From assembly GCA_027487775.1 (NCBI GenBank), contig JAIYCY010000021.1, forward strand, positions 248,001 to 312,000: a DNA stretch of 64,000 nt. The letters are read 5' to 3'. This document shows, piece after piece, positions 15,580 through 23,994 of this stretch. The translations under genes and the position numbers were made by a program. The stretch's first letter is position 1. Every line of letters starts with the position of its first letter. The stretch is from Planctomycetaceae bacterium (GTDB lineage Bacteria; Planctomycetota; Phycisphaerae; Tepidisphaerales; Tepidisphaeraceae). The notes beneath the pieces were generated by a model. It ran no database searches. It had not been told where the DNA came from and saw only the letters and a program-made list of their open reading frames with translations.

Positions 15580-16593
15580 TTACTTCATGGTGTCGATGAG
15601 TGCTTGGGTGAACTCGGCCGTGTTTGCGGATCCGCCGAGGTCGCCGGTTCGGGTTTTGCTGTTGGCGAGGAGTTGGTTGTAGGCGTCGCGGATGCGTGAG
15701 GCGGCGATGGTTTCGCCGATGTGGTTGAGCATCATGACGCCGCTCATGATGCAAGCGAGTGGGTTTGCGATGCCTTTGCCTGCGATGTCGGGAGCGCTGC
15801 CGTGTACGGCTTCGAAGACGGCGACGTCTTCGCCGATGTTGCTGCCGGGAACGACTCCGAGTCCGCCGACGAGTCCTGCGCAGAGGTCGCTGACGAGGTC
15901 ACCGTAGAGGTTTTCCATGAGCAGCACGTCGAATTTGGCGGGGTCTTGGACGAGTTTCATGCAGCCGGCATCGATGATGAGTTCGTCGTAGGCGACTTGG
16001 GGGAATTCCTTTTCATGGACCTCACGTGCGCAGTTGAGGAACATGCCGTCGGTGAGTTTCATGATGTTGGCCTTGTGAAACACGGTGACTTTGCGTCGAT
16101 TGCGTTTCATGGCGTAGTCGAAGGCGTAGCGGGCGATGCGAGTGCAGGCGTTTTTGGTGGCGACCTTCATGCTGGTGACGACGCCGGGGACGATTTCATT
16201 TTCGATGCCGGTGTAAAGGCCTTCGGTGTTTTCGCGCACGATGACCATGTCGACGCCTTCGTAGCGTGTGGCGACGCCCGCGAGGCTTCGCACCGGACGT
16301 ACGGCGGCGAAGAGGTTGAGTTTTTGTCTGAGTTGTACGTTGACGGATTTGAATCCTTTGCCGACGGGCGTTGTGACGGGTCCTTTGAGGGCAATTTTGT
16401 GTTTTCGGATGGCGTCGAGTGTGACATCGGGTAGGACGTCGGAGTGTCCGTGGTGTTCGATGGCATCTGCGCCTGCCGGGCAGGTGATCCAGTTGATATC
16501 GACGCCGGCGGCATTGATGACTTGTTGTGCAGCGTGTGTGACTTCGGGTCCGATGCCGTCGCCTGGGATGAGAACGATCGTGTGCTTGCTCAT
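15580..16593 (-). CDS. NAD-dependent isocitrate dehydrogenase family protein
   Basis: A 337-residue beta-decarboxylating dehydrogenase. LIPGDGIGPEVTHAAQQVIN opens the fold; VRENTEGLYTGIENEI is the substrate-binding loop; NIMKLTDGMF and DELIIDAGCMKLVQDP follow; FEAVHGSAPDIAGKGIANP binds NAD. The length and the ENTEGLYTGIE loop resemble the short NAD-type isocitrate dehydrogenase (IDH3-like) rather than the 3-isopropylmalate enzyme, but LeuB or homoisocitrate activity cannot be excluded. It would feed the TCA cycle. A TACACT box lies 8 nt before the ATG and divides a short intergenic region with divergent yacG. Confidence 0.88.
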   Translation of the reverse strand: MSKHTIVLIPGDGIGPEVTHAAQQVINAAGVDINWITCPAGADAIEHHGHSDVLPDVTLDAIRKHKIALKGPVTTPVGKGFKSVNVQLRQKLNLFAAVRPVRSLAGVATRYEGVDMVIVRENTEGLYTGIENEIVPGVVTSMKVATKNACTRIARYAFDYAMKRNRRKVTVFHKANIMKLTDGMFLNCAREVHEKEFPQVAYDELIIDAGCMKLVQDPAKFDVLLMENLYGDLVSDLCAGLVGGLGVVPGSNIGEDVAVFEAVHGSAPDIAGKGIANPLACIMSGVMMLNHIGETIAASRIRDAYNQLLANSKTRTGDLGGSANTAEFTQALIDTMK

Positions 16594-16642
16594 GGAGGGA
16601 TAGTGTAGTCAGACGTGTGTTTGAAGCGATAGACTTAGGCGA

Positions 16643-16975
16643 ATGACTTTGATGGGAGAAGCAATGGCATCGGCAGGAACATTGAAACAAGGAAGATCGG
16701 GTGAGTTGCGATGTCCGATTTGTCGCAAGGCGATCGTGTCGAGCGAACCGGCTTCGAATGAGTCTGCAAGCGAGAGTCGGCCGAAGTTTTTTCCGTTTTG
16801 TTCGGATCGATGTCGGCTGATCGATTTGGGTCGTTGGCTTGATGGTGCGTATCAGATTGCTGTGGAAGCGAGTGATGATGAGGGGATGGACGAGTCGAGT
16901 TTGTTGACAGTGGAGCAGGATCGGCAGGAGTCAGAATCGGGTGGCGCGAGAAAGAACCCCCGTGGCTCACAGTGA
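16643..16975 (+). CDS. yacG: DNA gyrase inhibitor YacG, zinc-binding
   Basis: YacG-family protein of 110 residues that binds one zinc ion and, in E. coli, blocks DNA binding by GyrB. The ligands are C24 and C27 (CPIC) and C53 and C57 (FCSDRC), followed by the diagnostic [13 protein letters not shown]. The protein is longer than E. coli YacG (65 residues) because of a Ser/Glu-rich insert between the knuckles and an acidic tail. Two starts are possible: 16643, 7 nt after a TAGACT box (leaderless), or 16664, behind GGGAGA. The stop codon lies inside a strong hairpin. Confidence 0.88.
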   Translation: MTLMGEAMASAGTLKQGRSGELRCPICRKAIVSSEPASNESASESRPKFFPFCSDRCRLIDLGRWLDGAYQIAVEASDDEGMDESSLLTVEQDRQESESGGARKNPRGSQ

Positions 16976-16990
16976 GCGGTTCGGGGGTTC
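16954..16990 (+). terminator. Hairpin at the end of yacG
   Basis: Nested inverted repeat: GAACCCCCG (16954-16962) with CGGGGGTTC (16982-16990), and inside it GCTCAC with GTGAGC. It overlaps the yacG stop codon. There is no U-tract, so it may act as a 3' stability element rather than an intrinsic terminator. Confidence 0.55.
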
Positions 16991-17090
16991 CTGGAGGAGA
17001 CACACAGTCGCGATAGATTGGGGCGTGGGGGATTCTGTGGTCAGGGATGTTGTGGTCACCAGTACGGGATCAGGGGATGAGGAAGCGATC

Positions 17091-17133
17091 GACTTCACGC
17101 GATCGAGTGAGGGTCTCTCGACCGCGTGAAGTC
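17091..17133 (-). terminator. Long nested hairpin downstream of the DUF11 lipoprotein
   Basis: GACTTCACGCG (17091-17101) pairs with CGCGTGAAGTC (17123-17133); after one A-C mismatch the stem continues with TCGAG/CTCGA, giving about 17 bp around a 9-nt loop. It begins 8 bp past the stop codon of the leftward lipoprotein gene. No U-tract follows on either strand. Confidence 0.55.
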
Positions 17134-17140
17134 ATTTCGA

Positions 17141-18745
17141 TCACTTGTAGAAGTTGGTGGCTTCGGTTTCCTCGACGGGCCGTTTGAGTTGGTCGGCGGT
17201 CATGGAGGTCTTGAATCGGACGTCGCCTTCGCCGGTGGCTTTGACGACGACGGTGTAGGTGGCTTTGGCTTTGGCGGCGAGGGTGGCGAGGGGCTGGAAG
17301 GTGACGTTGTTACCTTCGGCGGTTCCGTTTGTGGCACCACCAGCGGAGACGAATGTCATTTCGCCTTCGAGTGTGCAGGCGATTTTGACGTTGGTGGCGA
17401 CGGCGCTGCCTTGGTTGGTGACGGTGATGGTGTAGGTGGTATCGCCGTTGAGTCGTACGGGGTCGGGGCTGTCGACGACTTCGAGGAGGAGTGCGGGGAT
17501 GCCGACGATCTGGGTTTCTGCGCTGACGGTGGCGGGCTTGGCGCAGTCGGCGGTAGCGGTGACGGAGTTGCGGGCCGGTCCGATGTTGGCGGCGCTGGCG
17601 TTGAGTTTGAGGGTTGTGGAAGCGCCTTTTGCGAGTGTTCCGAGGTTCCAGGTGACTTTGCCGTCGGTGACATTGGCATTTTCGCCGGGGTTATTGGCGA
17701 CGGTACCGGCGGGCAGGGAATCGACGACGACGAGGTTGGTGGCATCGGCGTCGCCTTTGTTGGTGACGACGATTTCGTAGGCGAATTGTTCACCGACATA
17801 GGCGTTGGTGGGCCCGGTCTTGGTGACGAGAAGTTCGGGTTGGCGTGCGGTGACGTTGGTGGACTTTTCGGCGGCGAGTCCATCGTCGGCGGTGAACTTT
17901 CCGGCGACAGCGAAGGTACCGCGTCGTTCGAGTTTGACGGGGACTTCGACGGTGCGGCTGACGCCCGCGGGCAGGTCACCGACGTCGGCGACGACGTTGG
18001 ATTTGTTGTCGGTGGTTTTGACGCCTTCGGGGAGAGTGCTGTTGAACTTGACGGCGCGTGCGGTTCCGGTGCCGTTGTTGGTGACGGTGAACTTGAGTGT
18101 GACGGCGTCGCAGAGGAGTGTTTCGACGCCTTCGAGAGCTTCGCCTGCGATGCTGGGGGCAACGACGTTGACGTCCATGCAGAGCGAGGTGTTGTAGCTG
18201 ACGCTGGCGCAGCTGGACTGTTGACCTGCGGCGCTGGCGGTGGCGTTGACGGTGATGCTGCGTGTTTCGCCGGGCTTGAGATCGCCGAGGATGAGTCGGG
18301 CTTGGCCTTGTGTTTCGGCGACTTTGCCGCCGCTGACATCGCCGAGCTTGAGTCCTGGCGGGAGGCTTTCGACGACTTCGACGTTGGAGAGTGTGGTTTT
18401 GGAGATGTTGGTGATATCGAGTGTGTAGGCGAAGGGCTTATTGGCGACGACTTCGGCGGGCGCGGTTTTGACGAGCTTGAGGGTCGAGGTGTCGGCGGAT
18501 CCTGTGGGGTAGAAGAGCGTGCCGGAGCGTGTTTCGCCAGCTGCGATGGCGGGGCTTGCGGGTGCGGATTTGTCTTGGACGGCGGAGGCTTCGGGTGCGG
18601 AAGCGTTGCTGGTGACTTCTGCGGTGGTTGGTTGTGCGATGGTTGGATCGCCGTTGGGGCGTGTGGTGGTGCGGACGGTTTGGCATCCTGCAGCGACGAC
18701 GGCTGCGAACGCGAGGACGGCGATGGCGTTTTTGCTACGGCTCAT
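17141..18745 (-). CDS. DUF11-repeat lipoprotein
   Basis: A 534-residue lipoprotein. The signal peptide ends in a lipobox with C21 (VVAAG-C). After a Thr/Ala/Pro-rich linker come at least three Ig-like DUF11 repeats, each marked by a YxIxVTN element: YTLDITNISKTTLSNVEVVE, then YEIVVTNKGDADATNLVVVD, then YTITVTNQGSAVATNVKI. Related repeats occur in large cell-surface and cysteine-rich envelope proteins of planctomycetes and chlamydiae. Expected to be anchored in the membrane and facing the periplasm or surface. GGAGA precedes the ATG. Its role is probably structural. Confidence 0.85.
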   Translation of the reverse strand: MSRSKNAIAVLAFAAVVAAGCQTVRTTTRPNGDPTIAQPTTAEVTSNASAPEASAVQDKSAPASPAIAAGETRSGTLFYPTGSADTSTLKLVKTAPAEVVANKPFAYTLDITNISKTTLSNVEVVESLPPGLKLGDVSGGKVAETQGQARLILGDLKPGETRSITVNATASAAGQQSSCASVSYNTSLCMDVNVVAPSIAGEALEGVETLLCDAVTLKFTVTNNGTGTARAVKFNSTLPEGVKTTDNKSNVVADVGDLPAGVSRTVEVPVKLERRGTFAVAGKFTADDGLAAEKSTNVTARQPELLVTKTGPTNAYVGEQFAYEIVVTNKGDADATNLVVVDSLPAGTVANNPGENANVTDGKVTWNLGTLAKGASTTLKLNASAANIGPARNSVTATADCAKPATVSAETQIVGIPALLLEVVDSPDPVRLNGDTTYTITVTNQGSAVATNVKIACTLEGEMTFVSAGGATNGTAEGNNVTFQPLATLAAKAKATYTVVVKATGEGDVRFKTSMTADQLKRPVEETEATNFYK

Positions 18746-18983
18746 GATGAGTCTCTCCAGCGATTCCGAGTCAGTCGGGTGAGTTCGACCGGTTCCACAA
18801 TGGAACAGGCTCGGACACCCGGCGGACTAGGGGTCTGAGGGTGGGATCGGATGAAACGGGACGCGACTTAAGATGTGGGCGGAAGAATGCGCGTCCGAGA
18901 AACCGATGGATCGGATCGGTCGAACGGTTGGACTTTATGCGTCCATGTGACGATCCGGCGTGTTTCGCGGAGTCACGGTTAAG

Positions 18984-20909
18984 TCAGTTCGCAGGTGGTT
19001 TGGGATGGAGCATTGATCCGGACGTATGGGTGGATGGATCGATAGTCGTATTGACTGCGGAGGCTGGTGCGCGATAGACGCGGAGCGATCCGTCGGGGGA
19101 TGTGAAATCGAGGAGAGGAGCGTATTGGGGGCCGAGGTCGCGTTCGATGACGAGATAGGTGGCGTGGTAGCGATGTGCGACGTTGAAGAGGTCCTGCGGA
19201 TCGCGTGCGTTGTAGAGTTGGTTGAGCTTGCGTTGGGTTCTTGGCATGTGTCCGCGGAGGGTGCTGACGTCGATGCCGGTGACGTCATCGAGGCGTCGTT
19301 TCCATTCGACGAGTTCGCCGTTGAGTTGTGGGACTTGTTTGAAGCTGACGACAGCGGACCTGAGTGAGGCGAGTCGGAAGCTGCCGTCGCCTGGCGGGAT
19401 GAGAAAGACGGCGTTGATGGGTGTGGAGTCTTGGGCCCATTGTCCGACGTCCTGCATGGCTGGCGATCCGTCACTGACGGTGGAGAGGCCGAGTTTGTTT
19501 TGATGAGCGAGCGTGAGTACGCCAAGGAGCAGGCCGATGCAGGTTGAAGTCAGGAGGACTTTTCTGCTGTTTGAGATCGTAGCGGACGGGTTGGAAGTGA
19601 TGGGGACGGATTCGGAGCGTGTGAGGATGAAAAAGAGTCCAGCGATGATGAGCGTGCCGAGCAAGGCCAGCAGCGTGGGTTGGTGCGTGAGTACGAAGGT
19701 GCGGACGGCTTCTGCGATGCCGGTGGACGGATTGGCGGTGGAGGCGAGGAGATAGATCGCAACGAGGGTTGAGGCGACGGCGATCAGGATGTAGGTGATG
19801 AGGCGTGTGGAGCGGCGAAAGTGATCGAGCAGGAGCCATGCGGTGAGTGTGCAGGCGATGAGTTTAGGGAAGATGCTGAATCGGTAGAGGCTCATTTGGA
19901 CGATGGTTTCACTGATCCAGAAGATTCCGGCGAAGACGATTGCACCGGCGAGCATTAACAGGAGGAAGACGAAGGCGTGGCCGATTCTGCGGAAGGCGTC
20001 GGTGGGTTGTGTGGAGCGTCTTTCGAGGACGAGAGCGAGGATTGCGGGCGGGATGACCCAGAGGTAGCTGATCCAGAGTGCGCCCGGCCAGGAGGAGGGA
20101 TCGTAGTGGTGAGGATGTCGGAATCGGACGTAGATGTTGATGAAGTCTTCGAGTGGGATGACGGCGGAGTGTTGCCATTTGCTGACGGCGGCGTTGGCGA
20201 TGTTGATGAGTGATGGGGCGCAGACGAGCAGCGCGACGAGGATGGCGCGTGGTTTGAGGATGGATTTGAGCGTTCGATCGCGCCAGGCATCGAGTGAGAC
20301 GAAGACGGTGAAGAGCAGGATGGCAAAGAGCGCGTAGTTGAGATGGAAGATGCCCGCGATGCCGGCGCAGGCGGCGGCGAGAGTGTTGCGGCGCGAAAGC
20401 CAGAGGTTGAGTGAGGCGAGCATGAGGACGGCGGCGATGTTGCTGGGGAGGAAGCTGCCGTCCTGGAGGAACTGGTTCATGCCGAGGCCGAATCCACCGG
20501 CGGAGGCGTGGAAGAAGAGGACCGAGAGCAGATATGTTGCATGTGAGCCGCCGATCTTTCGGGCGATGCCGAGCCATGCGACGTGAAGGCCGACGACGAT
20601 CGCGAGGTATCCGACGAAGAAGGCGGGCCTGAGGATATCGAGTTGGTTGAGTGTGGCGGTGAGCCAACTGAACAGGACGTGGTATTGGAGTGTGCTTGTC
20701 GTGAACCAGTCGGAGGCGAGGATGCGGGGGTCTTCGATGCGGAAGGCGTCAAGCAGATAGACCTGATGATTGGATTCGCCGAAGGAATAGCCGGCGAGGA
20801 CGAGTGACATCGAGCAGCCGATAGCGAGTGCGGCGATTGACAGCCATGGTGCCGAACGGGGTTGGTTCGGTGTGTTTAGCGCGGGTTCTTGTGTTGATGT
20901 GAGGCTCAA
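18984..20909 (-). CDS. Polytopic membrane protein, DUF6798/GT-C-like
   Basis: A 641-residue protein with about 12 hydrophobic segments (LSIAALAIGCSMSLVLAGYS and onward) and a soluble C-terminal ~150 residues after the last one. Motifs near the N-terminus, GESNHQVYLLDAFRIEDP and DWFTTSTLQYHVLFSWLTA, resemble the planctomycete DUF6798 membrane family, whose topology recalls GT-C glycosyltransferases. The annotated start is TTG; no better ATG is available before the first membrane helix. Substrate and reaction are unknown. It ends 238 bp before the lipoprotein start, same strand. Confidence 0.7.
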   Translation of the reverse strand: MSLTSTQEPALNTPNQPRSAPWLSIAALAIGCSMSLVLAGYSFGESNHQVYLLDAFRIEDPRILASDWFTTSTLQYHVLFSWLTATLNQLDILRPAFFVGYLAIVVGLHVAWLGIARKIGGSHATYLLSVLFFHASAGGFGLGMNQFLQDGSFLPSNIAAVLMLASLNLWLSRRNTLAAACAGIAGIFHLNYALFAILLFTVFVSLDAWRDRTLKSILKPRAILVALLVCAPSLINIANAAVSKWQHSAVIPLEDFINIYVRFRHPHHYDPSSWPGALWISYLWVIPPAILALVLERRSTQPTDAFRRIGHAFVFLLLMLAGAIVFAGIFWISETIVQMSLYRFSIFPKLIACTLTAWLLLDHFRRSTRLITYILIAVASTLVAIYLLASTANPSTGIAEAVRTFVLTHQPTLLALLGTLIIAGLFFILTRSESVPITSNPSATISNSRKVLLTSTCIGLLLGVLTLAHQNKLGLSTVSDGSPAMQDVGQWAQDSTPINAVFLIPPGDGSFRLASLRSAVVSFKQVPQLNGELVEWKRRLDDVTGIDVSTLRGHMPRTQRKLNQLYNARDPQDLFNVAHRYHATYLVIERDLGPQYAPLLDFTSPDGSLRVYRAPASAVNTTIDPSTHTSGSMLHPKPPAN

Positions 20910-20949
20910 TCGGGGGAAAGTCGGGGTGAGGGAGGGTTTTGGGGATCAA

Positions 20950-21021
20950 AGCGGGTGATGGGATTCGAACCCACGACGTTCAGCTTGGGAAGCTGACATT
21001 CTGCCACTGAATTACACCCGC
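20950..21021 (-). tRNA. tRNA-Gly (CCC anticodon)
   Basis: The minus strand folds as a standard cloverleaf: acceptor stem GCGGGTG/CACCCGC, D-arm TTCAGTGGCAGAA, anticodon arm TCAGC-TTCCCAA-GCTGA, T-arm GTGGG-TTCGAAT-CCCAT. The anticodon in the 7-nt loop is CCC, which reads the glycine codon GGG. The discriminator base is U at 20950 and the CCA end is not encoded. Confidence 0.95.
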
Positions 21022-21115
21022 GCGGGGATGAATCGTATCGAAACGTCGTGTGAACGCCAAGTGGAATGGGATTTGGGGGGCGTTGCCTGGAAGTTGGAGT
21101 TGTGAGGAAGTCGGT

Positions 21116-21583
21116 TTAGACGTCGACTTCTTGTTGGGTGATGATATCGAACATGGCGGCGGCGTCTTCGGCTTTGTTGAGGTCTGAGCGGAAGCGGTCG
21201 AGCATCATGAGCTTGCTGATTTTGGCGAGGGTGGTGATGTGTTGACCGGTGCGGTCTGGTGGGCTGACGAGGAGCCAGATGAGTGAGACGGGTTTTCCGT
21301 CGATGGCTTGGAAGTCGATCGGTTTTTCGCAGCGGCCGAGTGCCATGATGAGGTGATCGACGCCCGCGGATTTACCGTGTGGGATGGCGAGTCCGTAACC
21401 GATGCCGGTGGTTCGTGTGGCTTCGCGTTCGAGGACGGCGTCGAGGACTTTGCGAGGGTGGATGAGTTCGTTGTTGGCGGCGAGGAGGTCGATCATTTCG
21501 CGGATGGCGTCGACTTTGGTCACGGCGGCCAGCGGCGATTTGATGTTGGCGGGTTTGAGCAGTTCGGTCAGTCGCATCTTCAC
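21116..21583 (-). CDS. PTS EIIA (fructose/nitrogen type) domain protein
   Basis: A stand-alone 155-residue EIIA domain of the PtsN/FruA type. The phospho-accepting histidine is H69 in GIGYGLAIPHGKSAG; the preceding LDAVLEREATRTTG and following VSLIWLLVSPPDRTGQHI are characteristic. Stand-alone copies usually act in regulation, accepting phosphate from NPr/EI-Ntr to control transport or metabolism rather than sugar import. No HPr, EI or permease gene is in the window. The start may be GTG 21583 or ATG 21577. Confidence 0.88.
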   Translation of the reverse strand: MKMRLTELLKPANIKSPLAAVTKVDAIREMIDLLAANNELIHPRKVLDAVLEREATRTTGIGYGLAIPHGKSAGVDHLIMALGRCEKPIDFQAIDGKPVSLIWLLVSPPDRTGQHITTLAKISKLMMLDRFRSDLNKAEDAAAMFDIITQQEVDV

Positions 21584-21786
21584 ATCCGGTCAACAAACAC
21601 ATGGTCGTTCGGCGCGATCCGGTTTTGATCGATCTGTATGACGCTGAGCTGCGTCGCGTGTGACGGAGTCGAGTGGGTCTTTGGATCGATCGGAAGGGAA
21701 CAGATTACTCGCCTGGCCGCCTGCGGGCAATGTACGGGCGAGGAGGTGTGTGGTGGAAATGGGTGGGCGGATGTTGGAGTAAGAGA

Positions 21787-21812
21787 AACCCCGGACGGCA
21801 TGGTCCGGGGTT
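21787..21812 (-). terminator. Intrinsic terminator of the pseudopilin gene
   Basis: AACCCCGGAC (21787-21796) and GTCCGGGGTT (21803-21812) form a perfect 10-bp stem with a 6-nt loop; on the minus strand the stem runs into TTTCTCTT. It lies 42 bp past the stop codon of the leftward gene. Confidence 0.75.
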
Positions 21813-21853
21813 GGTGTGTGTGGATGAGATGTTACGGGGCGCGTGGGCGAGTT

Positions 21854-22819
21854 TTATCGTCCTGCGCGGCCGTAGATGTTCCAGATCATTTTTCCGGGTT
21901 GGTTCCAGTCGGAGTTAACGCCTTGGTTTCCGGTGGAGCTGGTGAGGACTTCTCTCATGGTGAAGTAGCCGACGTGTCCGTCGGCGAAGAGGAGATGTCC
22001 GCCGCCGCGGTGGCGAGAGGTGAATCGTTGCCAGTCGGCTTTGAGTCGTCCGACGGTGCGAGAGGTGATGCGGTTGTTTTGTCCGCCTTGTGAGGTGTAG
22101 TAGGCGTCGTCTTTGATGGAGACTTCGCCGGGGTTCATGCGTCGTTCGACGAAGATGACGACATTGGCAGCGGGCCGGAGTTTGGAGAGTTTGCCGCGGT
22201 CGGCTTGGAGTCCTGTTCCGTCGAGGAGTTTGGAGTTGTAGACGTAGCTGAAGAAGGTTCGTCGGGGGACGACGGCGTTGCTGGCGGCGGTTCGACCGAA
22301 GTTGACGAAGTAGCCTTCTTCGACGGTTTCGCCGGGCCGACCGATGGCGACATCAGCGGCTGGGCAGACGTTGACATCGCGGATGCCGGGTCCGGGGATC
22401 GATCCGTTGCCGGCTTGCCATTCGACGTAGCGTTCGTTGTAGGGTTTTGAGCCGAGGTATTTGGGGAGTGCGTTGAACCAGAGGGATTCGGTATCCCAAC
22501 CGCGCAGGTCGGATGAGATGGGCGCATTGCTGACGCCGAGGATGGGATCACCGGCCTCGCCGTCTTGACCGTCGAAGGGGAGGAAGCCCTTGTTGGCATC
22601 GGCGTACATGATGAAGGCCTGTCCGAATTGCCGGAGGTTGGCCTGGCAGACGGTGGCTTGGGCCTGGCTGCGTACGCGTCCGAGTGCGGGCAGAAGGATG
22701 CTGATGAGGACGGCGATGATGCCGATGACGACGAGGAGTTCGACGAGTGTGAAGGCGGGCTTGGATGCGTTGGGCAGAGATCGAGTGTTGGAAAGAGAGC
22801 GAGCGTGATCGCTTGGCAT
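21854..22819 (-). CDS. Prepilin-type (H-X9-DG) pseudopilin
   Basis: A 321-residue type II secretion/type IV pilus-like protein. After a short cytoplasmic leader comes AFTLVELLVVIGIIAVLISI, the prepilin peptidase site and N-terminal methylated helix (FTLVE). The C-terminus has HRGGGHLLFADGHVG, the H-X9-DG-type signature common in large planctomycete paralogue families. Such proteins are cleaved by PilD and inserted in the membrane; planctomycetes encode dozens, with unclear function. ATG 22819 is chosen because GGAG lies 8 nt upstream, against TTG 22825. A terminator follows. Confidence 0.88.
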   Translation of the reverse strand: MPSDHARSLSNTRSLPNASKPAFTLVELLVVIGIIAVLISILLPALGRVRSQAQATVCQANLRQFGQAFIMYADANKGFLPFDGQDGEAGDPILGVSNAPISSDLRGWDTESLWFNALPKYLGSKPYNERYVEWQAGNGSIPGPGIRDVNVCPAADVAIGRPGETVEEGYFVNFGRTAASNAVVPRRTFFSYVYNSKLLDGTGLQADRGKLSKLRPAANVVIFVERRMNPGEVSIKDDAYYTSQGGQNNRITSRTVGRLKADWQRFTSRHRGGGHLLFADGHVGYFTMREVLTSSTGNQGVNSDWNQPGKMIWNIYGRAGR

Positions 22820-23078
22820 GAACAAAGCTCCGAGTAAGAGGGGCTCCCAGAAAGAGAGAGCGGCAGACCATGACTGCTACGAGGTGGCAAAAAGGGACCG
22901 CCCTTGCGCCACATCGAGGAGGAAAGACGATAAGGCGGCCGATGTGAGGAATCGGCTAAGGGATTGTGTAATTTGCGCTATAATTGCGCAAAGAAGGCGA
23001 CGCTCGCGGAGTACTTTACGGCGGTCTATTGAGGTCCTGAGGAAGAGATCAACAGTGACGTAAATCATGTTGACGGCT

Positions 23079-23701
23079 GCATTCTACTTACGTCTCCCGG
23101 TTTCATCTTCTTTTCTGCTTACGTCTCCGGTTCCCTCTCCGACCCGAATCCCGCACCGCTTGTACCGCAGCCATACGTCGTCGAACTCGGGATGACCCGC
23201 CTGCACAAACTCCGCTGGCATCGATTGCCGGAACCGTTTGCTCAAGACACGATCCTCCTCCGGCGTGATCACCACTCCGATCAGATATCGCTCGCAGATC
23301 TGCATCACTTGATCCGCCGTCGCATCCGGAAGTCCCAAGAGCATCTCGATCACGATGCGTTTGGGTACGACATGCTCGTGTCGCAGCTTGGACGCGGGGT
23401 CCTTGCGGAACTGCTCCTGCGCCGCCTCGGTCCAGAACTGGCGACCGGTGTATTTGCCGCCGAGGCAGGTCCAGCACCACGCCAAGTCGATCAACATCGC
23501 CCGTTTGGTCCCCTCTGTTAAAGGCGATCGCAACACATAGACCGCATCGTGAACCAGCTGCTCCTTCGTCCGATGCTTTCGTGGATCTCGCCTCATCGAT
23601 CGAGAAATACCGCATCGCAATCCTACAAACCAGTCTTCCACAGACCCGGTTAGCCGCACTAATTCATGGGAGGAAGTGGAACACGGACGTAAGTAGAATG
23701 C
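23079..23701. mobile_element. Putative small element bounded by a 16-bp inverted repeat
   Basis: GCATTCTACTTACGTC at 23079-23094 and its exact reverse complement at 23686-23701 enclose 0.6 kb holding one leftward open frame. The core 8-mer CTTACGTC/GACGTAAG recurs at 23118-23125 and 23716-23723. The right edge adjoins a 38-codon frame that looks like the cut-off 5' end of a membrane-protein gene. No transposase is recognisable, so this could be a non-autonomous insertion or a gene framed by operator repeats. Confidence 0.45.
23084..23596 (-). CDS. Hypothetical protein inside the inverted-repeat unit
   Basis: A 170-residue basic protein that I do not recognise. The core WCWTCLGGKYTGRQFW, with KLRHEHVVPKRIVIEMLLGL after it, recalls short prokaryotic proteins with an H-x-H-V-V-P motif resembling the start of HNH-type nuclease sites; this is a weak resemblance. 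The frame is open as far as a TTG at 23710, through the inverted repeat; I prefer ATG 23596, although it has no clear ribosome binding site. The C-terminus (SRKEDETGRRK) is encoded by the repeat region, which suggests that the ends of the frame are shaped by the element. Confidence 0.5.
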   Translation of the reverse strand: MRRDPRKHRTKEQLVHDAVYVLRSPLTEGTKRAMLIDLAWCWTCLGGKYTGRQFWTEAAQEQFRKDPASKLRHEHVVPKRIVIEMLLGLPDATADQVMQICERYLIGVVITPEEDRVLSKRFRQSMPAEFVQAGHPEFDDVWLRYKRCGIRVGEGTGDVSRKEDETGRRK

Positions 23702-23716
23702 GACCTTCAATACTAC

Positions 23717-23833
23717 TTACGTCCCGGTTGCCTTTGCGATGACGAAGAACGAGATGGATTCGAGTCGCAGTTTGGCGATATCGCTCAGTGTGAACGACGG
23801 CATACCCGCGAGGATGGCTGTGGACTCGAGCAT
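23717..23833 (-). pseudogene. 5' fragment of a membrane-protein-like gene
   Basis: A 38-codon frame: MLESTAILAGMPSFTLSDIA, then KLRLESISFFVIAKATGT and stop. The first 30 residues look like the conserved cytoplasmic start of a multi-pass membrane protein, with SISFFVI beginning the first helix; the frame then runs into the GACGTAAG repeat and stops at once (ACG TAA). The rest of the gene is not recognisable to the left of the element. Best read as a gene truncated by insertion or rearrangement, less likely as a genuine microprotein. Confidence 0.4.
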
Positions 23834-23994
23834 GGAGTAAATCGCAGACCCCGGCGATGCTCTCACATTATTCGGTATGTCAACGTATCACAACGCTTTT
23901 CTTGGTAGCGAGGTCATTCGATGTCGCGGGCGTAGTTGATCGGATCAACATCGACCGCGAAACGGACATGAGGGCGGCGGTCATTTGTTTGCGG

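Noticed and set aside
17126..18838. Long rightward open frame of 570 codons opposite the DUF11 lipoprotein
   Set aside because: Gly/Asp/Val-biased shadow of the real leftward gene, which has a lipobox, Ig-like repeats and a ribosome binding site.
22973..22984. TATAAT promoter box for a rightward gene
   Set aside because: No -35 element at a suitable distance and no rightward gene follows; TTGCGC repeats around it make a chance match likely.
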